DNA of 64,000 nucleotides from Crambe crambe (Eukaryota; Porifera; Demospongiae; Poecilosclerida; Crambeidae). Made by a program: the position numbers and the translations under genes. The stretch is taken from NCBI GenBank assembly GCA_963924555.1, contig OZ004595.1, positions 2,790,001 through 2,854,000 on the forward strand, read 5' to 3'. Under the pieces are notes generated by a model. That model made no database searches and had not been told where the DNA came from. It worked only from the letters and a program-made list of their open reading frames with translations. The stretch's first letter is position 1. Each line of letters begins with the position of its first letter. Of this stretch, positions 54,023 to 64,000 are shown one piece after another.

Positions 54023-56794
54023 CAAGTGAATGCAAAAAATTTCTTCGAAATAAAAATGTGAAGTAGGGATGCTATTATAACTGCAGCTTCATTATGAAAA
54101 CCAAGTACTGCAGCATCGAAGCAGTATGGCCCAAAAATCTAGCTGGAATATGTATTATAACTGCATGCAAGAGAGTGAACTTAGTGAAGTGACCCTTACC
54201 CATCATCAAGTACGAGATACTATTCCTACTTCACTTCCTTGGCCCTTGATCATGGGAGTGAAGTAGGAATAGTATCTTGTACTTGATGATGGGTAAGGGT
54301 CACTTCACTAAGTTCACTCTCTTGCATGCAGTTATAATAAGGGAAAAAGCATTTCGTGAAATGAAAAAAGATGTAGGGATGACCACTGCTCAAAAAAGTA
54401 AGGAAACAAGAAGGATGGAAATGGGATCAATCTTTGTTCTGTACATCCAGCCAACAATCCCTACATATACACACATTACTACACTATAATCTGAAGTTAC
54501 CTGACGTATATGTAGGGATTGTTGGCTGGATGTACAGAACAAAGATTGATCCCATTTCCATCCTTCTTGTTTCCTTACTTTTTTGAGCAGTGGTCATCCC
54601 TACATCTTTTTTCATTTCACGAAATGCTTTTTCCCTTACTTGTTCCTGGTCTTTTTTCCTCTCTTTTATGGTTTTAGCTATGATTAGAGTTCATTCTTCT
54701 ATGTGTATGCAGGGACAGATGAAAGAAGTTCTCCAATAGCATACCAGCCCAATCATTTATCGAGTCAAGGTGTTGTGTTGTTGAGCCATACTTGGAGGTC
54801 GAAGATGCTGAAATATAGTCTACCTTGGTGAATCTAAATCCCCGAATCGATACAGTAGTCTATCATCAACTAGAGCTAGCTAGCTAGCTAGCTAGAGACA
54901 GCTGAGTAATATTATGATTTCGAATAATTGGATATTCAAATACATGCGCATGCGTATTATAGAAAAGATGGCTTCCTAATTGAATTAGTCGAGTGCTGTG
55001 CTCCATAGTGTCTCCTTTTTCATCGACTCTTTCGAGGATCAACGAGTAGAAAAGATCGTAGTTCGTAGAATTTGGAGTGGATTTGTCCAGAAATCATAGC
55101 TGTAGCTTGAGTGGTTCGAGAGATATGGTTGTCTAAGAAGAATAATAAGAAGAAGAATAATAATAATAGAGAAGAAGAAGAATATAGCGATTTACCTGCT
55201 TGCCGTATTTCTGAAACGGTAAGCTCCCTGGTCCTGAAACTTGGTCTGCACATTGTAGTAGGCTCTAGTAGGCTGGATAATCATTCACAGTAGCGTTTGT
55301 TAGGTCTAAGTGGGAGAACTAGAATTTCACTTTAGTATTAGTCTATAGGCGGCGCGCGCGGCCGTCCGAGTCATCCCTACATAGAGAGTGCTACCGCACT
55401 CTCTGATACATATTCCAGCTAGATTTTTGGGCCATACTGCTTCGATGCTGCAGTACTTGGTTTTCATAATGAAGCTGCAGTTATAATAGCATCCCTACTT
55501 CACATTTTTATTTCGAAGAAATTTTTTGCATTCACTTGTTTGCATTCTTTTTCTTTGTGATTATGAAAATTGATAGACACTAAAGGCTTCCTTGATTGAA
55601 TTAATGATCAGTATTTCATTCTGTTCAGGGAGGAGAGTTTGAAGGATGATCATCTGCAGTGTAATGGAGTACTGAAAGGAGTGAACATTTTAAAAAGTGA
55701 ACAGCATTAGCTAATTGTTACATATGTGATCACTGAAATAATTATTGAGATGGTACGTATGTCTTGCTTGAGGGAGGAGTATGGGGAGTTTATGCATTTG
55801 GTGTAGTGATCATAATAGTGGTTGCCATCAAATGGCCACATCCTGTGCAGGTGTTATATGAGGAGAACTGCTATTAATTGCCCCACCCCTTTTATGAGGT
55901 AATATCGCGAAGATTTTTTTCATACGAGGCTGCAGCACATTATAGATAGCCCAGCTAGATTTTAGGCTATCCCTACTTAACCTTTTTATTTGAAGAAATT
56001 TTTTACGCTCACTTGTTTCTATCCTTTTTCTTAGTGCTTGAAGTTAAATGAGGGAGGCTACAGTACAGTACTATACAAAGCCAGCTCTACATAAACCTCT
56101 TTTGTAGGTACATACAGTGTCTCTGGTTGAAGAATTTGTTTAGCTATTTAAGTTTTGTTGATATAAAACTTTACAGCAACAGCAATGTAAATGACATGTA
56201 TACGGCATGGTGAAGTGAGCCGACTACACTACAGCCAAGTACTGGCTATAATGCTACTATAGGATGAGCATCTGTACTGTAATTCAGCAAGGAGTGACTG
56301 GAACATCATCAGATAATGAATGGAAGACCTTGGCTATAGCTAAACTTAAGCTTACGTGGCTCCGCCCATAAGCCCCGCCCCCTTCAAAATGGCGTAGAAA
56401 GATTAGCAGCTGTGTTCCGAGTGCTATCGAATAGTGAAGTAGAGCCTTAGTCAAAACTAATAGCAAAAGATCAGCCTCTAGGTACCGCTCTAACAGATGG
56501 CCAAAGCAGAATTTTGATGACTATAGCCAGTAAGTCGGTACGTCGATCTTATTATTATTATTATAAAGAAAAAGAACGAAAAGTCAATTTTAGAACTCGT
56601 TTTTTTCTTATGTTGGCGAATGAATTTTTGGCTTTTGAACATTCTCCTCTCTTCTTTGTAGATATAATAATTCACTGTAGCCTTCTGAGAACCTGTAGAG
56701 TAAGGGTAGAAGAGAAAGAAGAGTTTTTAGTTTATACTGTCCTATGGACTTTGACCTGCCATCCCTACTTAGAGAGTGCTACCGCACTCTCTGA
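54023..56794 (+). mobile_element. Palindrome-headed element, family 1, copy 3 (carries a family-2 insertion)
   Basis: Inserted between CTTGTACCA and TATCAGATGG. The first duplication unit has the undisturbed site CTTGTACCATATCAGATGG at about 5735, so insertion was exactly between A and T with no bases duplicated. The right palindrome arm is split at 54338 by the family-2 element. The body, ATT repeat (56549-56566), GC boxes (56353-56397) and terminal hairpin are as in copy 2. Confidence 0.87.
54338..55406 (+). mobile_element. Family-2 palindrome-headed element nested in copy 3
   Basis: 1069 bases starting TAAGGGAAAAAGCATTTCG and ending GCACTCTCTGA, inserted between CAGTTATAA and TACATATTCC (A-T, no duplication). 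Its first 305 bases are a different palindrome from family 1 (arms with TGTAGGGATGACCACTGCT and GATTGATC). A different body follows, yet the last roughly 30 bases, including the AGAGAGTGC hairpin, are the same as in family 1. A relative lies at 25490-26025. Confidence 0.82.
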
Positions 56795-56952
56795 TATCAG
56801 ATGGGGTAGATTGCCCTGTATGTGCTGTGTACACACACAAGGAGGAGTTATAACAACACAAGGAAGAGTTATATCAACCCTCCATCAAGTTATAAACTTA
56901 GCCATAGAAACTGAGTGATCATGCACATGTTGAATTATAAACTTAGAGTCTA
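56795..56952 (+). repeat. Duplicated host segment between two insertions
   Basis: Matches about 5735-5890 of the first unit (ATATCAGATGG, CCATCAAGTTATAAACTTAGCCATAG). It ends at GAGTCTA where copy 4 begins. Confidence 0.75.
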
Positions 56953-58179
56953 CAAGTGAGCGTAAAAAATTTCTTCGAAATAAAAATGTGAAGTAGGGAT
57001 GCTATTATAACTGCAGCTTCATTATGAAAATCAAGTACTGCAGCATCGAAGCAGTATGGCCCAAAAATCTAGCTGGAATATGTATTATAACTGCATGCAA
57101 GAGAGTGAATTTAGTGAAGTGACCCTTACCCATCATCAAGTACGAGATACTATTCCTACTTCACTCCCATGATCAAGGGCCAAGGGAGTGAAGTAGGAAT
57201 AGTATCTCGTACTTGATGATGGGTAAGGGTCACTTCACTAAATTCACTCTCTTGCATGCAGTTATAATACATATTCCAGCTAGATTTTTGGGCCATACTG
57301 CTTCGATGCTGCAGTACTTGATTTTCATAATGAAGCTGCAGTTATAATAGCATCCCTACTTCACATTTTTATTTCGAAGAAATTTTTTACGCTCACTTGT
57401 TTCTATCCTTTTTCTTAGTGCTTGAAGTTGAATGAGGGAGGCTACAGTACAGTACTATACAAAGCCAGCTCTACATAAACCTCTTTTGTAGGTACATACA
57501 GTGTCTCTAGTTGAAGAATTTGTTTAGCTATTTAAGTTTTGTTGATATAAAACTTTACAGCAACAGCAATGTAAATGACATGTACACGGCATGGTGAAGT
57601 GAGCTGACTACACTACAGTACTGGCTATAATGCTACTATAGGATGAGCATCTGTACTGTAATTCAGCAAGGAGTGACTGGAACATCATCAGATAATGAAT
57701 GAAGACCTTGGCTATAGCTAAACTTAAGCTTACGTGGCTCCGCCCATAAGCCCCGCCCCCTTCAAAATGGCGTAGAAAGATTAGCAGCTGTGTTCCGAGT
57801 GCTATCGAATAGTGAAGTAGAGCCTTAGTCAAAAATAATAGCAAAAGATCAGCCTCTAGGTGCCGCTCTAACAGATGGCCAAAGCAGAATTTTGATGACT
57901 ATAGCCAGTAAGTCGGTACGTCGATCTTATACATTATTATTATTATTATAAAGAAAAAGAACGAAAAGTCAATTTTAGAACTCATTTTTTTCTTATGTTG
58001 GCGAATGAATTTTTGGCTTTTGAACATTCTCCTCTCTTCTTTGTAGATATAATAATTCACTGTAGCCTTCTGAGAACCTGTAGAGTAAGGGTAGAAGAGA
58101 AAGAAGAGTTTTTAGTTTATACTGTCCTATGGACTTTGACCTGCCATCCCTACTTAGAGAGTGCTACCGCACTCTCTGA
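56953..58179 (+). mobile_element. Palindrome-headed element, family 1, copy 4 (short form)
   Basis: 1227 bases, inserted between GAGTCTA and TAAAAG; the first unit has GAGACTATAAAAGG at about 5888, an empty A-T site. It starts CAAGTGAGCGTAAAAAATTT and its palindrome arm leads straight into TTTCTATCC, so it lacks about 470 bases of body present in other copies. The 15-base palindrome loop (ATGATCAAGGGCCAA) is the exact reverse complement of that in copies 1-3. GC boxes at 57734-57775; terminal hairpin intact. Confidence 0.85.
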
Positions 58180-58898
58180 TAAAAGACTCACATAGGATTG
58201 GATCACATGTTGTAGCTACACTAAAGTTTAAGTAATAAGCTCAAGTTAGAAAAATCAACACAATTTCATATAATACGTACTACATGGACTATACTCTTTT
58301 CATGGGGATAAAAATTAATTGATGAATACATATGGTCACTATTTGTTGATCATAAGTTTCTCATCAGATGATTTTGCTCCGACTGATGCGGGCAGGCGGC
58401 ATAGTGTAAACCATTATGTCATTATTTTGATAGTTCTATTCGGTCATTTTCTTGTAAAAACCACAGGATTTGATACAGTCAGAAGTGATGCAGTATAGAA
58501 ATTCAATTATAATGGCTAGGCATGGGGCTAATATACTCTTCTTTTTTTGGTCTATTATTCTATTCTGCAGTGCTCCCCCAGCAGACCCATTATTCTTTTT
58601 ATAGTAGCCTATTATTCTCATGAAAGAGTACTTTTTAAGCTGTGTACAGCATTAAAGATGTACAGTTTTCTTGCTGATCACCAAAAGGATGCTTTTAAAA
58701 TAAAAAATTCTCACTCAGAATGCACACACCAGTATCAATTTTGTGCCAAGTCAAGACGCCAGCACTGGACAATCAGACAAGGGCTAGGGAGGAGTGAGGT
58801 TATAGTAGCTATAATAATGACTGCAGCCGTTTTTTAGCCTATTATGCTGGGATTCCAGTGAGGCCCTATTATTCCCATTATTATGCTAGCATAATTTA
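58180..58898. other. Host sequence, no gene recognised
   Basis: The first 150 bases match 5888-6060 of the first unit. The remainder has no clear counterpart. It contains an ATAAT-rich stretch near 58550-58620 and 58840-58900 and a 96-codon frame (58547-58837) without recognisable features. Confidence 0.4.
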
Positions 58899-59174
58899 TT
58901 AGCCTCATGCCTAATAATGGCCAAATCCTGTAGGTAGAGTAAACTAATGTGGGCGGGGGATGAGATGTGGCCTATGCATGAGTGCCAATTAATTGGATGT
59001 GGGCCAAATCAAGTATAGCAGACAACATACAGATAGCATATTAGCCTCATGCCTAATAATGGCCAAATCCTGTAGGTAGAGTAAACTAATGCAGGCGGGG
59101 GATGAGATGTGGCCTATGCATGAGTGCCAATTAATTGGATGTGGGCCAAATCAAGTATAGCAGACAACATACAG
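58899..59174 (+). repeat. Recent 142-bp tandem duplication
   Basis: Two copies of a 142-base unit (from TTAGCCTCATGCCTAATAAT to CAGACAACATACAGA) lie head to tail and differ at only a couple of bases (TGTGGGCGG against TGCAGGCGG). Confidence 0.9.
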
Positions 59175-59394
59175 AAGTGTATCCTGTGTTGACTTTATCA
59201 TGCATTTGCATGCTAAAGCACGCTAAATCGTGACAATAAACAGTGCGTGTAGACATTATTTTACGCGAGATTATTGCCGCTTTTATGCCGTTTTCTGCGG
59301 AATTATGCGATAAAGCGCACTAAGCGCGTATCTCCAAACGCACAAATGCAAAGCTTGACGTATATATATAACACCTATATAACACTGCTATATA
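59175..59394. other. CpG/GCG-rich patch
   Basis: Positions 59225-59345 are rich in GCG and CGC motifs (TTTACGCGAG, GCGATAAAGCGC, AAGCGCGTATC). This resembles in style the ends of the element at 3999-5520, but I could not align the two convincingly. It is possibly a decayed relative. Confidence 0.35.
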
Positions 59395-60160
59395 TATATA
59401 ACACCCTTCTCTTTTGTAGGAGAGAAACTTTTTGTAGGAGAGAAATTGAAAGTCAACGAATGATAACTATAATGGGTAGAAGTAGTTCACTTAGTTGCAT
59501 AGGCACCATTATATTCTCCCATGCAGTTTGACAGAAACTGAGTATAAATTGCTATTGTAACTGCTTTGCCTTTGGCTGATGTAGGGAATTAGTCCTAAAC
59601 TGTACATATCTCTCGAGCTCTACCTGGAATAGCTAATAGTACAGCTAGCTAGTAACATAACTTACAATGGTCAGGAGATAGCTTAGTTCTGCTAGCACTC
59701 TTCTCTTTTTGTATAGGAGAGAAATTGTTTGTAGGAGAGAGATTGAAAATCAACGAATGACAATGTAGATAAGTAGAAAGTAGTTCACTTTAGCTGCATA
59801 GGCACCACAGAATATTCTCCCAGTTTGAAGTGAGTCTACAGAAACTGAGTATAAATTGCTGCAGCTAGCTATAGAGTACCCAAACTAGCTAACTGCTTTA
59901 CCCTTGGCTTGATGTAGTGAGTCTACATAACTACAGAGATATACTGTAAGACACTTACCCAGACTGACTTGACTCTTGAATTCCAAACTGTCTGCATTCG
60001 ATGGCTTAACAATCAGCTCTTCCTAAGGGGCTTTTATAAGATATTCACGGTCATAATTGACTAATCTCCTAACATTCCTGTGTTCATAATTACAAGGTAG
60101 ACCTTTTAGTTAGAACCACGAGTAATGTAATAGTGTTAATAGTGTGTTCTTTAATAACTT
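59395..60160 (+). repeat. Second copy of 6321-7190 block, with tandem pair
   Basis: Aligns with 6355-7180 in order: both TTGTAGGAGAGAAA units, the CATAGGCACCA motifs, TTACC-AGACTGACTTGACTCTTGAAT and GGGGCTTTTATAAGA. It lacks the MITE present at 6424-6544. No coding frame. Confidence 0.8.
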
Positions 60161-60162
60161 CC

Positions 60163-60212
60163 AGGGAGAAAACCAGGGACTAACCCACCGATATCAGAAA
60201 TACCCAACTATA

Positions 60213-60249
<37 letters not shown>

Positions 60250-60415
60250 GAGAGAGAGAGAGAGAGAGAAACCAGGGACTTACACACCAGATATGAAATA
60301 CCCAATAATAGCATCTCTAATATTTCCTGGGACTTGACTTCAATAAATTCCCTGGGGAGAAAACCAGGGACTCACCCACCAGATATCAAAATACCCTAGC
60401 TACAGTACACACACA
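60163..60415. repeat. Degenerate minisatellite with a 36-base poly-G and GA run
   Basis: Copies of the unit with GAGAAAACCAGGGACT and ATATCAAAATACCC, as at 7205-7405. Between two units lies an uninterrupted G run at 60213-60248 followed by about ten GA units (60248-60269). The first unit of the large duplication has no such G run. Confidence 0.85.
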
Positions 60416-61339
60416 GGGAGAAAAATTATTCTTTCCTCCGTTTACATTTCATCCACATTGTGGAATTTATTGCACAAACACCATCACTATTTTTTCCTCA
60501 TTATGGTTAAATTAGCTATTGGAACTTACTAAACACTATAATTCTTTACATTTCACCGATTATACCAAGGGTGAGTAAAAGATCTATTTTAGACACTATT
60601 TCTAGCTAATGCCTACTGGTTTGACCTACAATAATTATGGTTTATCACCAACTAGATAGAAGCCTATAGCCTGACTTGGATCCAGCTTGATTTCAGACCT
60701 GGATCTTGGCATGTCTAAAAATCAAACGGCCACCAGCATTGCAGAGTCACTAGCTAGTCACCCAGTCAGATGTCTGACTGACTGACTGGAGGGATATTCA
60801 CCCATGTCATAACACTCCCATGGAAAAGATTATTCATAGGTAGACCTAGCTAACAGGAATATGATTATCATATTCTAAACAAGAAAGGTTTATGGTCTCA
60901 CTGTTTAAGCTGGAATTTTGTGGCTTGCTATAATTCCATGGAAAACCCAAATTGACCACCAGCGCATACAACTAACCACATTATAGCTTTAATAGTAAAG
61001 TACCGTAGTAGATTCTACCTAGCTATGACTCACCGGATCCTAGATCTTAGCTTCGCAGCAGCTGTTGGGGCAATGGAACATCCCCTACTATCTATAAATA
61101 TTATTAGTTATTACCTCACAGATCTAGATCTAATAATAGAATCAGGTCAACATAATTAATTATAAAGTTGATTGTGCTGCGCCGATAGGTCTACTAGCTT
61201 GTAGATAGCTAAGATTAACTAGTTAAATTCTAATAGCTTTAGCTGCTAGATATCTCGAGGAACAAACGATCCTATCAACTCTCATTCTGATTCTATTAAT
61301 CAAGCAAGAGAGAAAGAGAGAGTGAACCTCATACGAAAA
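60416..61339. other. Upstream region of the second TRANK1-like gene
   Basis: Partly similar to 7406-8370 (for example ATAAATATTATTAGTTATTACCTCACAG at about 61091 and GGAAAACC-AAATTGACCACC at about 60941). Non-coding. It may hold the promoter; no core motif is clear. Confidence 0.4.
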
Positions 61340-61678
61340 ATGAACTCCATCGAATTTCCACCAGGCCCATGGAAACCCAACACGAAAGTAGGCCAACCCT
61401 TCCCCCCCTTCAAAAAAATATTATTGATTTACTTTGATTCACAGGAAGAAGTTGAATGGGCATTATTCATATCAGAAGTTGAGTTCAATATAAGTCCATC
61501 CAATGCAATTTTCACATATGACTATGCCAGAAGTTTATGTCATAGAAATGGCCAATATCACATTGAAGCTCTCATAAGTTGCAGAATAGCCACTATATAC
61601 CTTCATGACCTGCATGACACCGAACAAGCACTGGAATCTGCTGAACAAGCAGTATCACTCAATCCTGATCATCATGAG
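61340..61678 (+). CDS. Second TRANK1-like gene, first two exons (continues beyond the window)
   Basis: Exon 1 is 61340-61387 (16 codons) and exon 2 is 61445-61678 (78 codons), with GT/AG borders and phase 0 as in the first gene. Exon 2 encodes the same TPR-like helical pair: SLCHRNGQYHIEALISCRIA and DTEQALESAEQAVSLNPDHHE, against EQFGLYEEEALIHCKM and VEQAMEEAEAAITLNADHHE at 8755-8883. The 57-base intron between them has no stop and is a multiple of three, so it can be read through. No match to exon 3 (GYYCRAQVF) is found before 64000, and the intron is enlarged by a 1.5-kb inverted-repeat element. The protein has diverged strongly, so this is an old duplicate rather than an assembly repeat. 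Confidence 0.75.
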
Positions 61679-61788
61679 GTAAGATTAACAGTATATAGCT
61701 TTGATTTCAGCTAAAGGGAAATCCAGCATTCCATTGGCTATGAGAATATTACGTAATGACTATAGGAGTTTTTAAAGATGTAATTATT

Positions 61789-63300
61789 AGAGTAGATTTT
61801 CAATTATCCACCGCCATATATGAATGGACACTGCAGAGGACAGCCTGGACATTAATAAATAAAATTCCACGATGGAAAGATAGGGCAGGCGTACACTAAT
61901 TAAATATGAAGCGCGAGGGATCAATAGAATAATACCGTGCAGAGAATCCACCACAAAAGAAACGTCCGAAGATCACTTACAATCTCATTGATAATCGGAT
62001 ACCCCCTACTAGAAATCACACAGTACACGATACCAACTAAGCCTACAGACTAACTGGTAGCCCCAAGCTGCTACTACAATCCTTCAACAATTCAACTTCC
62101 CAGCTGCAAACTGGGCGGAGCTAATAGAATTTAAAATGAACATGTCAGCAACTTGATATTCGGACTGCAAATAATTCATAGACTCTTCCTGGCCGTTACA
62201 AAGCTTTGGAAGTAAGTATTTTAGCATCTTTTAGTTGCAAAATAGTACATTCGACATATTTAGAAGGATCTAGCTAGCGTACATCTAGCCTCGCGCCAGG
62301 CTCTCAGGAAGGGGGAGGGGGAAGGAAAAGAGAGCCTGGTTGCCACTGTCTGCGCATGCGCTGATTTTTTAAGCCGCGAATCACCACGCGCGTGCTATGT
62401 TAGTCATAAAACGTCATTTAAACATGGTTTCGACCACGAGGGTTAGTCGTTTGTAGTGAACAGCAATAGAAGTGTCCTCATCTTGGGTAACACTACTGCA
62501 ATGAAGAAGCAGTGGGTGACAATCCTTGTTTCGAGGGCGAAAAGGACAACTGAGCAGAATACTAGTAGTAGTAAACAATATACTTTGACCTATGATGTTT
62601 AGTGTTGCGGACATATACAGGCAAGTATCCGGATTCCGCAAAATCGCGGAAAAATCAGCGCATGCGCAGACAGTGGCAACCAGGCTCTCTTTTCCTTCCC
62701 CCTCCCCCTTCCTGAGAGCCTGGCGCGAGGCTAGCGTACATCGGACTCTTCTTGGCCACTACAAAGCATTAGAAGTAAGTTCTGGAGCAATTTTAAGTTG
62801 AAAAATAGTACATCCGACATATTTAGCCTAAGCTAAGGTTTTGGCCGTGTATTCTGCTGCAATAATACATGGCCAAAACCTTAGGTACCAATCTTAGAAT
62901 AAAAGGATTATTTGCAGTCCAAATATCAAGTTGCTGATGTGTTCATTTTAAATTCTATTAGCTCCGCCCAGTTTGCAGCTGGGAAGTTGAATTGTTGAAG
63001 GATTGTAGTAGCAGCTTGGGGCTACCAGTTAGTCTGTAGGCTTAGTTGGTATCGTGTACTGTGTGATTTCTAGTAGGGGGTATCCGATTATCAATGAGAT
63101 TGCCCGATGTTAAGTGATCTTCGGACGTTTCTTTTGTGGTGGATTCTCTGCACGGTATTACTCCATTGATCCCTCGCGCTTCATATTTAATTAGTGTACG
63201 CCTGCCCTATCTTTCCATCGTGTTTTATTTTATTAATGTCCAGGCTGTCCTCTGCAGTGTCCGTTCATATATGGCAGTCGATAATTGAAAATCTACTTTA
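61789..63300. mobile_element. 1.5-kb inverted-repeat element in intron 2 of the second TRANK1-like gene
   Basis: The left arm (61789 to about 62175) is inverted at the right (about 62925-63300) over some 380 bases, starting AGTAGATTTTCAATTATC and ending GATAATTGAAAATCTACT. Shared internal phrases include GATAGGGCAGGCGTACACTAATT and GTAGCCCCAAGCTGC. Differences are few, mainly small indels. It has no transposase frame. The centre holds another nested element and a short direct duplication (62176-62265 against 62741-62828). Confidence 0.85.
62285..62730. mobile_element. Nested foldback with 11-base direct flanks
   Basis: It begins CTAGCCTCGCGCCAGGCTCT and ends with the inverse AGAGCCTGGCGCGAGG; arms of about 84 bases include CCCCCTTCC and GCGCATGCGC. 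CTAGCGTACAT precedes (62274-62284) and follows (62731-62741), giving a target duplication of roughly 8-11 bases depending on where the CTAG is assigned. Long duplications of this kind occur in Mutator-, P- or hAT-type transposons. A short separate hairpin (AAGGTTTTGGCC ... GGCCAAAACCTT) lies at 62834-62883. Confidence 0.7.
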
Positions 63301-63831
63301 GTTATTAGCTATAGCTAGCAGCTATGGATTTCTCCATGCAAAAATATTGTCAGATAAACTATGTCACTACGTAGCATAATCATGAGCTGGAAAGGAATTT
63401 TAAGAATTCGTGTACTCTGAGCTATCAGTATGAATACACTATACATGTACCTATTATTATTATTACTGTACAGCAGGTAAGCATGTACAGCAAAGGATAC
63501 TTTTGATAGTTGTTTGTTTTTCCGTCCATAACTTCCACCAAGGGCGTATTGAGCCATGAAGTGGTGAGAGGGCCTGCAACTTCTAAGGCTCTGTATATAG
63601 ATGGCATAATGTAAAATATTACTATGTATAAATAGCTTAGCATGTGGTAGGCTTTGTCTGCATAATTATGTCCGGATACTGCAGTATACAGTGGTTAAAT
63701 AATATATTAACAATTTACATTTTGCCATATACACTAGTTGCATGCCCTCTCGGTGCTTTGCAGCTTGATATGCCCTTGCTTCCCCTTGCTTCCACCTATG
63801 AGGCCACTTATTTCTAGTCAGCAACGGGACA

Positions 63832-63867
<36 letters not shown>

Positions 63868-64000
63868 GTAGCATTTTAGCAACTAGATCTCTTGTACTTG
63901 TATAAGCAATCACCTAATGTTGAGTCAACTGACAGCTGCTCTAAGAGGTGAAAAATAATGATACATGATCACATGGTTTTGTATGAGTGGGTGGAATGTA
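63301..64000. other. Intron of the second TRANK1-like gene, with a 32-base poly-G
   Basis: Non-coding sequence with an uninterrupted G run at 63835-63866. No exon 3 homologue and no further element seen up to the window edge. Confidence 0.45.

Noticed and set aside
56284..56466. Minus-strand 60-78 codon frames recurring in all family-1 copies (49217, 51071, 56284, 57608)
   Set aside because: They recur because the DNA is repeated. Copies carry indels that change the ends, and no protein family is recognised.
58547..58837. 96-codon frame in the 58-kb host sequence
   Set aside because: No motif, no counterpart in the first duplication unit, and random-looking composition.

Overview
This is a eukaryotic, AT-rich, invertebrate-type window with short GT-AG introns, many foldback elements and large multidomain genes. 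The gene repertoire (a TRANK1-type TPR/ankyrin/UvrD-like helicase, two ZNFX1-type helicases with NFX1 and RZ zinc fingers, and a Death-domain/NB-ARC ATPase with fibronectin-like and membrane segments) best fits a marine sponge such as Amphimedon. That is inference from content; no species marker is visible.

Layout. Positions 1-8370 are non-coding, full of dispersed repeats and small inverted-repeat transposons. A seven-exon TRANK1-like gene runs on + from 8371 to 19208; the joined reading frame is 2799 codons. An eight-exon + gene follows (19717-25170, 1212 codons) with signal peptide, FN3-like ectodomain, membrane segment, two Death-type domains, second membrane segment, NB-ARC-like ATPase and a polytopic C-terminus. 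Two ZNFX1-like genes then lie head to tail on the minus strand. The downstream one (26358-34828) has a 504-bp insertion and a dinucleotide frameshift in helicase motif VI. The upstream one (35193-40706) is an intact 1837-codon frame.

Positions 41000-61300 are a repeat-rich tract. Its ends match the left end of the window (about 190-1670 with 41295-44210, and 3190-8883 with 52480-61678), ending in the first two exons of a second TRANK1-like gene. So the window spans one unit of a large direct duplication and the start of the next. Comparing the copies gives empty sites for several mobile elements: a 1.5-kb TA-flanked element and small MITEs in the first copy, and palindrome-headed elements inserted between A and T without target duplication in the second. 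One of the latter carries an intact pogo-type transposon.

Function. TRANK1-like and ZNFX1-like proteins are superfamily 1 helicases. Vertebrate ZNFX1 is an interferon-induced RNA sensor, and Death/NB-ARC proteins are signalling ATPases. The cluster could be an innate-immunity or RNA-surveillance neighbourhood, but co-localisation is the only evidence here. No tRNA, rRNA or CRISPR array was recognised.
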